Assembly: GCF_026151205.1 (NCBI RefSeq)
Contig: NC_087074.1
Span: 3,658,001-3,722,000 of the forward strand
Direction: 5' to 3'
DNA length: 64,000 nt
DNA from: Bolinopsis microptera
Taxonomy: Eukaryota > Ctenophora > Tentaculata > Lobata > Bolinopsidae
Of the stretch, positions 34,901-47,800 are shown in pieces. Numbering within the stretch: position 1 is the stretch's first letter; each line of letters begins with the position of its first letter. The notes below the pieces were generated by a model. The model ran no database searches and was not told where the DNA came from. It saw nothing but the letters and a program-made list of their open reading frames with translations. The position numbers and the translations under genes are program-made.

Positions 34901-35790
34901 AAATTAATATCGTAGACTTTGAAAAAGTCGGCACATTTCTTAATCGTAATATAGTGCTATCTAGCTAAAAGCAGGTAAAAAGTCATTACAAGTGAGATAT
35001 AATATTAATGATAAGCCGACACAGTCATTCCCTAATGACTTCCTGAGACTGAACCAAAATTTTTACTTTATTCTACGTGATAATATGCATGCTTATCAAT
35101 TATAGATAAAAATGTAATATTCTTGAGAACTTTGAGCAGAGTCGGGTCTCAAACAGTTCTGAAGCCTGTATTACTCTGCTGTGGTGGCAGCATCCGATGT
35201 CATCACACAATTAGTCACGTTTCAATTGTGACCCAGAATATATGATGAATATGTTTAGATATTGTGCTTTCAGCACGCATCAAAATTATATCACTTTTGT
35301 ATTAATACGAATATTAGTACTTTAGTATCGCGTTTCAAAAACCTTACCCTCCTTACAAACGCTTTTCATCGTGCAACTCACCAGGTCGTCACGGTGGCTT
35401 GTAAAAACGTTTACCTTACATCTTGCAGGTAAACGGTCATAATAACTTAATATTATAATAGTAACTAGTAGCTACTAACTTTAATTCTAGTAGTTATATA
35501 TAGCTTAATATAGAACTTTAAAAGAATTATTCTTGCTCGACTAGATCAGGTATCCCACACATCAAATCGTAAGAATTTCTTTGAGGGTTTATTTCCTATG
35601 AGGATTAAAAAGTCTTGAATTGTCCATACCCATTGTAAGACTTAATTAACTTGTACTTTTTTTGTTGTGGTTAAACTCCACAATGAACAGTCGTGTAAGG
35701 CAAAGTTATATATCAAACGCCTTTGTATAGCGATGGGAAGTGTTGTGAGTGATAAGTATGTACCACTCTCCTATTTGCATCGATTCGTGG
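31906..35790. other. Unrecognised sequence
   Basis: No gene or repeat family identified. 32560-33400 has mixed composition with CTACCGGGAGTGGAGCCGG near 33204-33222. I see no tRNA or rRNA structure. Open frames are short in all directions. Confidence 0.35.
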
Positions 35791-35902
35791 CAAAATGGCA
35801 AGTAACAAAGAAGCCGCCCATCCAAGCGATTTATTCCGTGCACCTGAAATTCGGTATGTGAGCCAACCCCGCTGCGATGATGTAATCCTGCTATCGGTCA
35901 GT

Positions 35903-36112
35903 AGACTGGTGCTGGTGGATCTGTGAAAGGTGCTGGTGACGATGAGAAAGGACCAGAATTGAGATCCTTCGGGAGCAAGTAAAATTATGTCCTTAAGTTT
36001 GTTCGCCAATGGGTGTGTCTGGGTATGCCAAAAGATCGTCAAGAAGCGCTACTTTGATGAACTCTAGAAGGATGGATGGTAATATTCGGTCTGTGGCTGC
36101 CTGGAAGCCACA
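35903..36112 (+). repeat. Diverged copy of the 391-bp repeat unit
   Basis: Matches the reverse complement of the 17055-18577 unit over about 210 bp: GTGCTGGTGACGATGAGAAA, ATCCTTCGGGAGCA, TTTGTTCGCCAATGGG, GTGTGTCTGGGTATGCC, TGATGAACTCTAGAAGGATG. Many single-base indels separate it from the unit. Just upstream, at 35795, a short ATG-started frame (MASNKEAAHPSDLFRAPEIR) runs into a GTATGTGAG donor-like site. Together they may be remains of a spliced gene from which the 391-bp repeat was derived. Confidence 0.65.
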
Positions 36113-39100
36113 AAATTTTACAGGATGGGGTTACAGGAGGACTGAATCTCATTCGTTTTGGATTTAATCGCAGCACTCTTTTCACAGCTGGCTATTGTCA
36201 TAGAGATATCGGTAGACAGTAGATACCAGTCAGCATCAGATTGAAATAGTTGTTTGTGGTTGTTTAATGATAAATTGATAGTCTCTCCACAGAAATTGAA
36301 TGACTTTTAAACCACGATTTTAATCGTACCTGTTAATTTCATTCGGTAATTTACTACTTACAATAATGCTAAGTCGTGTTTAAAATTATGGTTCACAAAC
36401 CTCCTGTAAAGCTTTATTGTTAGATTTAAATTGGAAGTCACTACGAAAGTGTAAAACGGGAAAAATAAAATACATATTTAGTTTCCACAGAAAGAAGAAG
36501 GGGTTCATCATTTGTATCAGTTAACTTGTTATTATCTCAAATAATTTAACGATGGTAAATACTAATAGTGATAAGCATTCTTAATTATTATCTTAAAAAT
36601 TTAATCCACTCAAACAGAAAAAAACTATTTAATAATAGCACATATCACAAGATTCACAAATCCACACGATCCCTGAATTCCTTAAAGAATGCTCGAAAAA
36701 GTTCAAACCCCATTTACCATTTGGACAAAAAGTTATCCAAATTAGGACAGTGTTACCAGAATTCCTTAAGAATTTCCATCGGATAATAACAAATGTTAAG
36801 GATAAATGCAATCACATGAGGACAAGATACTACCTCTGAATATTCTTGAATAACCAAACATTTATGTTATCACTTTTGAAGATAGTCCCTTCAAAGTCCG
36901 TTATCAAGCCTTCAATCACTTCCTTCCATGAATGAAAAGATACAGCAGACCTGTGCAAGGACTAGACAATTAAACCCACCATAACATCATTATAAGGATC
37001 ATTGAAAACAGCGAGAGTGGAACTTATTACAGTACCCACTGTGCAGCCCAAAACCACAGGGAACCCCCCAAAGAAAATCCTAGAGTCCCAAAAAAGTCTA
37101 CATCGTAATTAAGAACTGCGTTGCTCCTGCTCCTCCCATAGAATAGCATAATTTCCCTATTCCCATCAGTATAATTCCAAAAGTTAAACCAGGTCTTGCT
37201 AGGATGATCCCGTAAGAAATGGCAAAACCACATCAATGTGGCACTTTGGAGAGGCATAAACTGGGAAGTGTGGTATAAAAAAAATCCAATCGGGCCGTCC
37301 CCCATGAGATTAGCAAAGGCCATTTACCACGCAGCCAAGGACATATATTGATCTCCATGTACAACTGCCTCACATTACGGCACCTACAGATTTTTTACGG
37401 GATAAAATGAAAATATCTGATGATCCATTGGAGAAGCATGAATACATCCATATCCTATGAAAGTGTCTAAAGCCCCCGAACATGCTCGCCTTTAAACTCT
37501 CACAAGAAAGTTTTCGGACAGAATTCATATTTGATTCTTGAGTATGCTCGTTGATTCACTGCCCAGTAGTTTCATCTTCTTCTCGAAAAAAGAGCCTGAT
37601 TATAGTGGATGAAAAAGGAATGATGTTAAGAGGACAAACACCCGCCAGCCCTAGTGTATCAAAGAAGAAGCCAACTCATCATCGGAGCCCTTGCGCATCC
37701 TAAAGTAAATGCAATGCTACCTTGGATGAAAGAAAATGTTGTAGAGGCCTCCTTGGAAGATATATTTTTTAGCACCAAAGAACTCCAAGTATTGTCAAGT
37801 TCAACTCACAGCCCACCCTATGAGAGCTTCAGAAAGTAGATAAGGTATAATAATTCGGACCAACAACAGAAATTGTAAAAAGATGGAGCCATACATTGAA
37901 CAAAGCAAAGTGGTTTTATCTCCAATTTTTATTCGCCAACGAACAGCACTAGTGTACTACACCCCAGTAAAGACATAGAATGGATAGAAAGATCCCCCTC
38001 CCTGGAAAAAGAGACACCAGCTCACAGATACCTTTTTGTGTGATCACACCAGCAGATACAGTTTTCCACTGCATCCCCCTACTGACCAGCATCTGGCTAA
38101 TACAAGGTAGACGTATCCTCGTTTTGGTGTCCGGATCTTGTAGTTTTTGGACAGGGCGTTTATTTCGGATTCGTCCTCAAGGACCATTCCTGAATTGATT
38201 AATCATTTATTACTTTACTGGAATAGTTATTTACTGGAACTTCGGACTCGGGTGAGGTACAGTGATTAAGTACGTATTGCAAGATGTCTCTGACCTTTTC
38301 AAGCTTTTGGCAAAACCTTCGTCGGATTCCCTTGAATTCGGGAGCAGATTTTTTTAAACAACGTTAGTTTGGAATGTTGTGATATTGAATTAATTTATTG
38401 TAAAATGAATATATGTTTTCAGAAAATTATGGGTGAAGAGTAATGCGATGGAGGTTTTCTTTTAGCAGCAATTCCATCCAAACCCTGGAATCATGACATA
38501 AAGGATTAGGTTTAACTTGTTGCTCGTAAAGCACTAATTGTTTATAATAGTTATGCAAACTACAGATATAACAGCCATATTGATGAAATTTTCCAACGAA
38601 ATATATCCAATAAAAAAAGACAAAGAGTGGAAAGATGTGGTATAATGCAACTGGTGGAAGGGGTTGCGTAAATAATAAAGCGACATGGCTGATTACAATT
38701 AACAGTAACATCACATTAAACCCCAATCGCTGAAATTTTATTAATCGGCAGATAGTGCCGTTTATACCCCTAAAGGTGCTAGCGTAAATTTGAAGTAGCA
38801 AAGAGTCTCAACACTCCTTCCTCAATATAGCTGAGCAACTGTTTTTTAGTATGAAGTAGCATTCTCGCTTTAGGGACATACACAAAAACCATTTATGCCC
38901 GGTATAACTTCAAATTAAGTAATCATACATCAAAACAAAAAGATTTTATACATTTAAAAATTATTTTGAGAGCACTCACGTTCGAATAAATAAATAGTTT
39001 CTTTTACAAAGTTTTGGAAATTTTGAGAAAGTCTGGCACTGTAATACCGAATTTCTGTCATTTGAAAGTCTTTTTGGCTGATTCTTTTACTACATTACTT

Positions 39101-41150
39101 TACAAATTCGTACAAGAAACCCTGAAAGGAATTATATAAATTTGGAACAAAAATACGAAGTTACAGACTAGAACAAGGTCGAAAAGAAAAAATCAACCTA
39201 ATCACCTGGGTCATCAATATCGCTTCAAAAATTCTTGTGGATGTAGGCTCAGATGATCATATCAAAACGTTTTTGGAGTAAGATTTCTCTCAGATTTGAG
39301 TTTTAAGCTACTATAAGATTAGTGTGCCTCAACGTCTTAGTAATATTCTCATAAAAAAGGGGCCCAAAATGGCAGATTTAAGCCTGTTAAAATGTCCGAT
39401 AAACTCAAAAAAGTATCAGTTTTTTTTTGAAGATAATTTTAGATGTAACAACTGTCAACTGTTCCTTGCTCACCTCAATATAAATTAAAAAATAGTTTTA
39501 CTAAGAAGCATTTAGTGTTTAATGTGTTAATTTCTTATTATGACAATTGCAGCTTTTACGAGTTACAAAGCGGATATAATACGCTGAGCTCCATTGTTTG
39601 GCCAGAATCTTTAAAACCAATTTATACATTAGTCTTGAAGTAATTTACTTTCATTAATCAACATCTAGCTAATCACCAGAGAAATTGAGCAGCTCCGATA
39701 TCAAGAACCAGAATAAGGTAACACCGAAAAAAAAGTTTAAACCTTTGTTGATTAGAAAAGTGACACTGCTAATAAGTGTATAAGAACACATTTGTACTGC
39801 AATACAAACTTGACCAAAAGCCGGTACAATTTACAAATACCAGTGATAGATAAAAGTATTAGACCAAATGTAACAATGTATTCAGCTTTCTCATGTGTTT
39901 AGGCAGTGTAACGTTATCAAGAAATTCAACTGAAGGATAGAATTTTAAAAGGGGGACGGTCTAGCCGAAATATCTATTTTCTTCGAATGCCACACAACTA
40001 CACTCTGCTACTAGAATATAACCAAATATCCATGAAAAAACACACCCTCTCCCTTAAACTCATGTGGTCTAGGGCAGGTAAATTGTCAACTTTGGTATCT
40101 CAGAATTTGTTAGATGTAGTCAATTAAAACTGGGGTTAAACGTTTATAAGTTTTGAACGTCTATATACAGGTCCAGACTGCTGTCGTCTCTCAATACCCA
40201 TGACTCCCAGAGCTGCAGAATATTAAACAAGGGCAACTATAAACAATAGTGGTTGTCAAGATAGACAGTTTTGTTATGTTCACGGTCGTAGTTCACAAAT
40301 ACGATTCTCAAAAGAAGAGACAACAAAATTTGGGCACATCAAATGATAAGAACACTACGAGAAAGTCAGCCTGCGGCAAGCTGCTAGGATAGAAATTTCG
40401 AAGGAGATATTAGAGTAATCTTGTGGATATCAGAAGAAAAAAGGCAGTTGAACCCAAAACCGGAAAGTTTAAGACCAAAACGTTTGTGTACACGTCTTAA
40501 TAATTATATTAATAATTTTGTAATATTAGATATCTGGAGGACATGCGTCTCACTCGTCACCAACTATCATCATATTATCAATATTTATAAGATTTAAACC
40601 GCCACAAACCTATTACACCGGGAATTACACCCAAATAAAAATGAGACGGATAGAAACTAAAATCATCGTCAGATGAATCAGACAGTGTTAATAATAATAT
40701 AATGTTTGTCTCCTTCCATTTAACATTTTGAGTTATCATTCGGTAAATCTCGTTTGTGGATATGCCCCATTTTATGAGCCCCATAATTTCGTATCATTAC
40801 AATTATAAAATAGCTAAGGGTTATTAATTTATCAAACAGCGTATCTTTATAATACGGGGGTAATACTGCCATCTGTAGAAAATTTAGTTATTACTTTTGT
40901 CGGGAATATTTCTATGAAAATGAATTGTCAATTCTAGTCAAGTATACTTTAGATTATCATCAATTAACCCTCCTGATGGCTGCTAGGTTTCAGACATACT
41001 TTGCTGTTCCAGGTATGCTGGAGAACAGTTCTTTGTTGTTCAGCAACTTACTGTCTTGTTATTGGGAATTAAACGTTAAAGATACCCAAGAAGCCCACCC
41101 CTGAGTTAGTTTTAGTAATTTATAAGCTAAAATCGATTTTCATACTTTCA
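36113..41150. other. Unrecognised sequence
   Basis: No gene I can support. The minus-strand open stretch 37323-37027 (98 codons, rich in Phe/Trp/Leu, for example PLQSATLMWFCHFL) could be a piece of a membrane protein but lacks a family motif I recognise. The minus stretch 38801-38427 is also hydrophobic and unplaced. The rest is AT-rich with very short frames. Confidence 0.3.
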
Positions 41151-42055
41151 CACTACTTTGATATTATACTAAAACCCGTGTTAACAGGGACGAAGCCTAG
41201 TAGTATTCTTTGAAGAAGTTTATAATCGCTTCAAAAATATCCATCTCAAACCGAAGATACAGCCGATTTAAATATAAAACACTTAAACACAACCATTTAA
41301 CCACAAAACCGATTAAAAAAACAAATGACGTTTAAAAAAAACAATTTTGCAACATGCCTTGTGTGCATTTAAAACTAGGTTTCATCTAATTTGCACTGTG
41401 TCGTACATCCTACAGAAAGAACTTTTGAATTATAGTAGAACTAGAAAAGCCCGTTGTTACAGGAGGGAAACTAATAGTCATTTTTGTTAGTGAGTTTAAA
41501 TCGCTCAAAATACCTTCACAACCGAAGATAAAGCCGATTAAAATGTTGCTGCACTAAACGCAACGTAATATTCAACAAAACCGATAAAAATGGCCGGCTT
41601 TTAAAACATTCTTTGCACGTGCACGCGGTGTAACGAAACCGTTACCATGGTTAATTTGCAACCTTTTGCTTTTGGCCGAATTTTTGCACTGGGGGCGGTC
41701 GTACCTCCACAGAAAGAAACTTTTGAATATAGTAGAGACTAGATAACCCTGGTAACAGGGACGAAGCAAAGTAGTATCTTTGAAAGAAAGGTTTTTAATC
41801 GCTTCAAAAAAGATCTATCTCAACCGAAATACAGCCGATTTAAATATAAAACACTTTAAAAACACAACTTAATTACCACAAAACCGATCAAAATGAACGT
41901 TAAAAAAGCTTTGCAAGTTCACGTGTGCATGTAAAACACCGGTGCTAATGGAACCTTTTGTGTTGTTACCTAAATGCCAAATTTTCATCTAATATTGGCA
42001 CGTGGCGGTCGTTATCGTACATACAACAAAAGAATTCTCTGAATTATAGTAAATA
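41150..42055 (+). repeat. Tandem repeat of about 290 bp, three diverged copies
   Basis: Three copies, starting near 41150, 41450 and 41745, share in order: CCCGTGTTAACAGGGACGAAGC or variants, AATCGCTTCAAAAA, CAACCGAA-ATACAGCCGATT, TAAAACACTT, CACAAAACCGAT, and a closing GTCGTAC...ACAGAAAGAACTTTTGAATTATAGTAGA. Many indels separate the copies. Family unknown to me; small non-autonomous elements often show such structure. Confidence 0.7.
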
Positions 42056-42299
42056 ATGAGACAATGATGCCAACACTGATGCAGAGGATGTAATACGTAC
42101 AATCTCTGAGGTACTTGAAAGCTGGACTCAATCCTGTAAAAGACATAAACCCGCAACCTTTGGCTAACGAATAAAAGTGCAAATCTCACTAATATTTCAA
42201 AATCTTGAGGCAAACTAATCAAACTTTGACTCGCTGGCAATTGAAAAGCTAGGTTTAACTAACAAATTCTCTGAATTGGCTTGCTGAAACGAATGTTAG

Positions 42300-44830
42300 G
42301 CCCTGAAAAAAAAACTTGTACAACTCACGAGGCTATGAGAGCTTCTTATCAAGATAGCCTTCGGACTCGAAAGTAAAAGCTCAGGAGTTACACATATGTT
42401 CCATGAACTCCTTCAATGCTGTCAAAAATAACAACTCTTTCACAATAACAGAAAAACTAGAAACCTCTTTGTCCTATAGGTAGTCTAGGAAATTCAACTT
42501 CTATAGAGAATATACCGCCCTCCAAGTGCAATGCTGAGCAAATCTCTCAAGATACTGTCGTCAATACTTGATATGCACCTAAACATACACACATTCAGTG
42601 ATTTAACATTAATCTCCATATAACCTCAGTAGCAATTATTGCACATATGAAGATGTCCTACTTTATAGGAGCTTCTTTCCATTGATATCATTAGCAACGT
42701 CATAAAAGCCTGATTAATGGCCTCGTGCAGCGACAACATCATTACAAATGACCTAGACTCTGTACTGCCTCGTGGAGTCATAACTGAACACATACTCAGC
42801 ACCTCCCCTATATTTAAATATTTACTGGGAAATTAGCAAACCAAAAATATTCCAACGACACTCAATATATGACGATTGTAAATCCCACACTGATTAAATT
42901 TGCTGAAGTCTTGTGTACAAACTAGACAATGACCCAATTATAGATTTTACTAACTTTCCTGATATCTTTAAAAAACCAATCATTGACGAAACCTGCAAAC
43001 AGCTGTAGCCCAAAACCAACTAAGCGCACTATCCAGAACAACCCTATGGATTACTGGCCGGTATTTTAGCTCAGTAAACCACTGCCATGGGCTGGATGAT
43101 ACTGGCGAAAGTCAGAAAGATAAGTGTAAACAAGGTTGAAACGTGACACAAAAGGGGGCTCATGCCTGTGTTTCTATCTGCTGAATAAAAAAAACCGTTA
43201 TGAATACTACAAGAATATAGAAAGGCTCTAAAAAAGGGTCGTAAAAAACTGTTCGAGATATTCTGACCAAGTTTCATGAAACTCAGGAAATTCCAAAAAC
43301 CTGGGAACTGATAAATAAAATTCCGTGGCAAACAGAAACGGGATATCAACCTATTTTACCATAGACAATAAAAGATAAACTGATCCAGAGTATAGCTAAA
43401 AGAATTCAATAAGTACTTTCGTATCCTAGCATTCTAACCTTAATGCCCACCTACACAGAACTAGGAGAGATACAAATAAATCAGCTTCAAAGTTTCTGAG
43501 ACTTCTACCTAAATCGGATACAGCTAATATATATCTACATGACTGCTCACCTGAGGGAGGTGGCTAAGATCATATCGGAACTTAAGAATGGCAAGGCTAC
43601 GACCTACCATTAATATAGTTAAGCAGTATCAGGCAAATTAAGCCCACCACTACGGTATTGTACAACGAATGTATGGCAACAGGGATTTTTTCCAGAGACC
43701 TAAAGTAGGGTAAAATAAGTCCCCCAAAATTAAAATATAAGAAAGAAAAATGCTGAGCTTTCTTGCAAATTACAGGCCCAATCTCAACCTTAGCGACATT
43801 CGGTAAAATACTTGAAAAAAACATATTCTCCAGGCTTTTACAGGTTCCTTTCAGTCGCAAGGATTATTATATGAAAATACAATGAGGCTTTAAAAAAATT
43901 CACTCGACAAGCCAAAGCACTCAACTGTCTCTGTCGACTACAATGAAAAAATCTTTAAGAGATAAAAATCACGTACTAGCATCTTAAATGATTTCTAAAG
44001 CTTTTTGACCAATCTGTCATGATAAACTGCTTAAATAAAAACTGAATGATTATGAATTCGAGGGACTGCAAATAAATTGATAGCCAAGTTACCTTCTAAT
44101 AGAACAGCAATATGTTTCAGTACTTGTGAGAAGATCCGAAAAACATGTCTGAATTTTTGTGTTCCTCAGGTCCGTATTAGGTCCCTTGCTTATTCATTAT
44201 CTTACACATGAAATAATAGAGTATCATACCTAGTAATTTATATTACTTTTTGCCGAAGGACACAACATATTTGTTTGTAGATTAATGTAAAAAAACACTT
44301 ACTGCAAAGCTAATAAAATCTTTAAACTTGTTCATCAGTATATGACGCGTAGCTTGCTGCATATCAACACAAGAAATGTTGTTATAGTTCCACTTAAGCC
44401 GCCCTGTAGAAATGAACCATATGTCAACACCAATGAATAGAACTGACACTAAAATATTAATAGTAATTAAAAAAAAGGGGGAGGAAACTAAGTATCTTGG
44501 AGTCATTATGACCCAAAACGGAACTGGGATGCGCACATAAAGCGTAAACCGTGAAATTTAAATGTAGAATAGGTAACTATGGGAATTAGATCGCTGTGTC
44601 ACCTATAAAACTATAAAGGACCTGTACCACACCCTTTTTGAAATCCACCGATGTTATTGAATAACTGTTTGGGGAGGTGTATCAAATAAAAACTAGAACC
44701 ATATTTAAAACGACAAAAGAAATGCATAAGAATTCTCTTTGTGATATGATCATACTTCAATTAAGTTCGACAAACATGTGCCAGAAGTAAGGCCTATCAC
44801 TAGGGCTAAACCGGTAAAGTTATCAAGCAG
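42300..44830 (+). pseudogene. Jockey/CR1-like LINE, riddled with frame changes
   Basis: Reading through shifting frames, the plus strand gives the order of a LINE ORF2. End of an endonuclease: SCSDNIITNDLDSVLPRGVI near 42725-42783, then an SDHLPIF-like stretch at ~42790-42815. Fingers: ELKNGKATTY at 43577 and PISTLATFGKILEKNIFSRL at ~43775-43840. Palm: GF..HSTSQA at ~43885-43920, a degraded F(S)KAFDQSV at ~44000, YVSVL at ~44110 and VPQGSVLGPLLFII at ~44160-44205. Late region: YLGVIM near 44490 and NWDAHIK at ~44525. Frames change every 20-60 bases, more than usual for a pseudogene of otherwise clear similarity. The endonuclease, fingers and palm order supports an originally full-length element. 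Boundaries are approximate. Confidence 0.7.
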
Positions 44831-47800
44831 ATGTTAGCAAAGATTTCGTTTGAACTAGAACCAGTAAACCAGATCTGTAACGAGTATAGACTTCCTGACT
44901 GTCCACAATTCTTCATAAGTTGCCACTGTTTACTGGAAATCTTTAAAATTATAGTAATTCCAATCACCAGTACTCAATGTCCTCTTTATTCACAGGTCCA
45001 CCAAGACGATGACAACTACTGCCATCCCCACCCACGTCATCCTCAATCATTCACTAACAATCAACTAGTATGTTGGAATCACTGCCGTAAATCAACAAGT
45101 GAAATAGACTCTCCACTCCATCAGTATATTCAAGAATAATCATAAGAAATCTTTGTTAGAACTACAATCAAATATACCAGACAACTTTTGGTGGCAGTTA
45201 CCACTTGGATGCAAAGAATTATCATTGAAATAGGGTTGATTTAGTAAACTAATCATATGAGTAAAACCACGGTGTTATTGCAAAAAAACCATGACAAGGG
45301 TATCAGACCTATATTAATCTAAGAAACACACAAAACGAATCATCATACAACAAATTTTTAAAATCCTGCGCTCAGGATCCTGTTGTTATCCTACTCTATA
45401 CTCTCCCAAACCCCTCCTCCTTCTCCTTTCTTCCAGGTTTATTCTTCAATTTTTTAAATTAGATAGCAAGATATATTTCTTTTAAATGAAGTAATGGCAT
45501 TATCATACTTTGTTTGTTATCGTATGTTATGTTGTGATATAGTGTTTGCTGACTGGGTATATGCATATATATTTTGAGGCTCACGGACGTCTCGTCCCAT
45601 GGGTGGAGTTTAGGCTGAGTATGTGTTCAAATCTCCTTTACTTGTATGGTGAAACATTGTTAGGTTTGGGCCTTAGCCTTTGGGACGAGTGTTTGTCCCA
45701 CCGGATCCAAATATATGATTTTCATGGACATTAATTTGACACATAAACTAATCAAACGACTTTATGATTTCCAGAAATATTTACTAACTGCATTTAGTAG
45801 TTTATAGGGATAGACATCACGACCGCAGAATAGAGGAGCCACAATTTGGTTCCTTGTTCTGCGACTGTTGTTTTCCTCGGTGGGCCGAAAGGTTTTGTGG
45901 TGTATAGTGCTGGGGAAAAAAAACGCTTGTAACGATCAATGTGAGTACAAATTTTTAAGTCTTGAGGCACCGAGGGCCACATTTCTGTGGGAAAAACAAA
46001 TGTATATTATAACGGTATTATTTTTGGTTTTGAAAGGGCTATGATTTACTCACATCACAAAGCATCGGATGATAAATTAGCACACAAAGATAAACTGACC
46101 TTTAAATACCACCAGCCGATTCCACGTAACCTAGCTCTCCCGAATTAAAATAATATTGCCTACATAAACATCTGGCCGATCCTATCACAAGGTGGTCCCC
46201 TGGTTCGTAAGCCCTTAAAGGCAACTGGGTCCTTTTAACCACCACCAATAAAATTGGATCAGCCGAGTACGGTCATAAACTGAAACCAACTATGTTAAAA
46301 AATTAGATATCTTTTGCTAAATTTTAAATTTGAAGTCATAGAGCAATCTTCTCAATTTTAAAATTTTAAGAATTATATTTTACCCTAACAGATGGGCATT
46401 TCAACTAACTAAATGTCAACTTGAAAGTAAATATATTATTAGTGACAACAAAAAGTAGAGGTGTATAGACATCCATTCTGCATTGTGTTTCCATATTAGA
46501 ATTGTTGGATATGTATAATTGATGAATTAAATGGTAATTAATTTAACGTTGGTTGTTTATTAACTTTTTTGTTTTGTTTTTTTTTGGTGTTTAATTATGT
46601 GCACGTCTGGTCAGTAGTGATCTCTTTGGGTAATTTTTTCCGTTTCACCCTTTTTGAAAAAGGCAATAGGTAAAGGTTACGAATGGAGGTTTTTGCAAAA
46701 AACGTGAGTGTGGAGAAACGAGATAGGTGGGTTTAAATATGTCATCAGTCCGTCGTTAGTTGACCAACAACGAAAAAGTTGTGGCGGTGCGAAGATTGCT
46801 TGCGAGGGATGTGATGTAATAATAGCCTGTGATCTATGAATGCGGACAGCGGCGAACTGTGTTTTCATGTATATATGTATGTAAGGTATAAATATTAACT
46901 ATTAGGTAATACGCCCAATTTTTTGTACGTGGCATGCTGTATGTATTGATGTGTACACGAGTATAAGTTGACCTTTGCGATAATTTCTGGATTACAGATA
47001 CAAGTAAGTTCTACGGCAATGAACTGATTTCAAGTGTTTTCCGTATTTGAAGCATAATTTAATCAATATTATTATCATAAGGAGTGAAGTGAGCTATTGG
47101 AGCTTATACTTAAATTTAGAGTAAATTGTGAAATGGAAATTCTAGCGTCCGCCAAAACGAAACAACGGCGCAATGTCTATTGTTAAGTTTGATTTCATTG
47201 CCCACTTCTGTACAATATCTCCTTATAGACTTTTATAAACGGCACACTGATACCACTGTAAATTTATTAAATATGAGATGCGTCCTTTTTCTTTGTCCTA
47301 AGTCCTAAGACACTTTTGGTGCATCATATCGTCCGCGTTATATTTGGCTGATGGAAGTCTGGTAATAGAACTCTGCAAATTATTATCTTCATTAACAACT
47401 TAGCAAGTTAGTTTTTATAAAATGTTCATGTCTCGATGAAAACAAAAGCTTAACATACTAATTAAACTTATTAATTTGAAATGTTCTTTTTAATCCTTTC
47501 ACATTCCCTACCATCCGTACCCGGTTAGAGGCATTAAAAATGTCCCGTCTGTCCATTTCTTTTCTTCCGTGCAACAGTTTAGTAATTTTAAGAAAGAAAT
47601 ACAAATAATAATTGAGAACGATTCATGAAGTTGTAAATTCCAACAGTAATAGTATATTTTAATCAGACCCGTGGAGTTAACGCTCATGTGAATCGTTTAA
47701 AATCTCCATTATTAGGTAATTTCCCTCGTTATATGCAACGAGTATTTAACGCTTAGAAATTACAAGGTGTAATAACCGAAAAGGTGCATAGAAAGGAATT

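Noticed and set aside
37027-37323. Membrane transporter fragment on the minus strand
   Set aside because: Aromatic and hydrophobic, but no family motif can be named and the neighbourhood is indel-rich.
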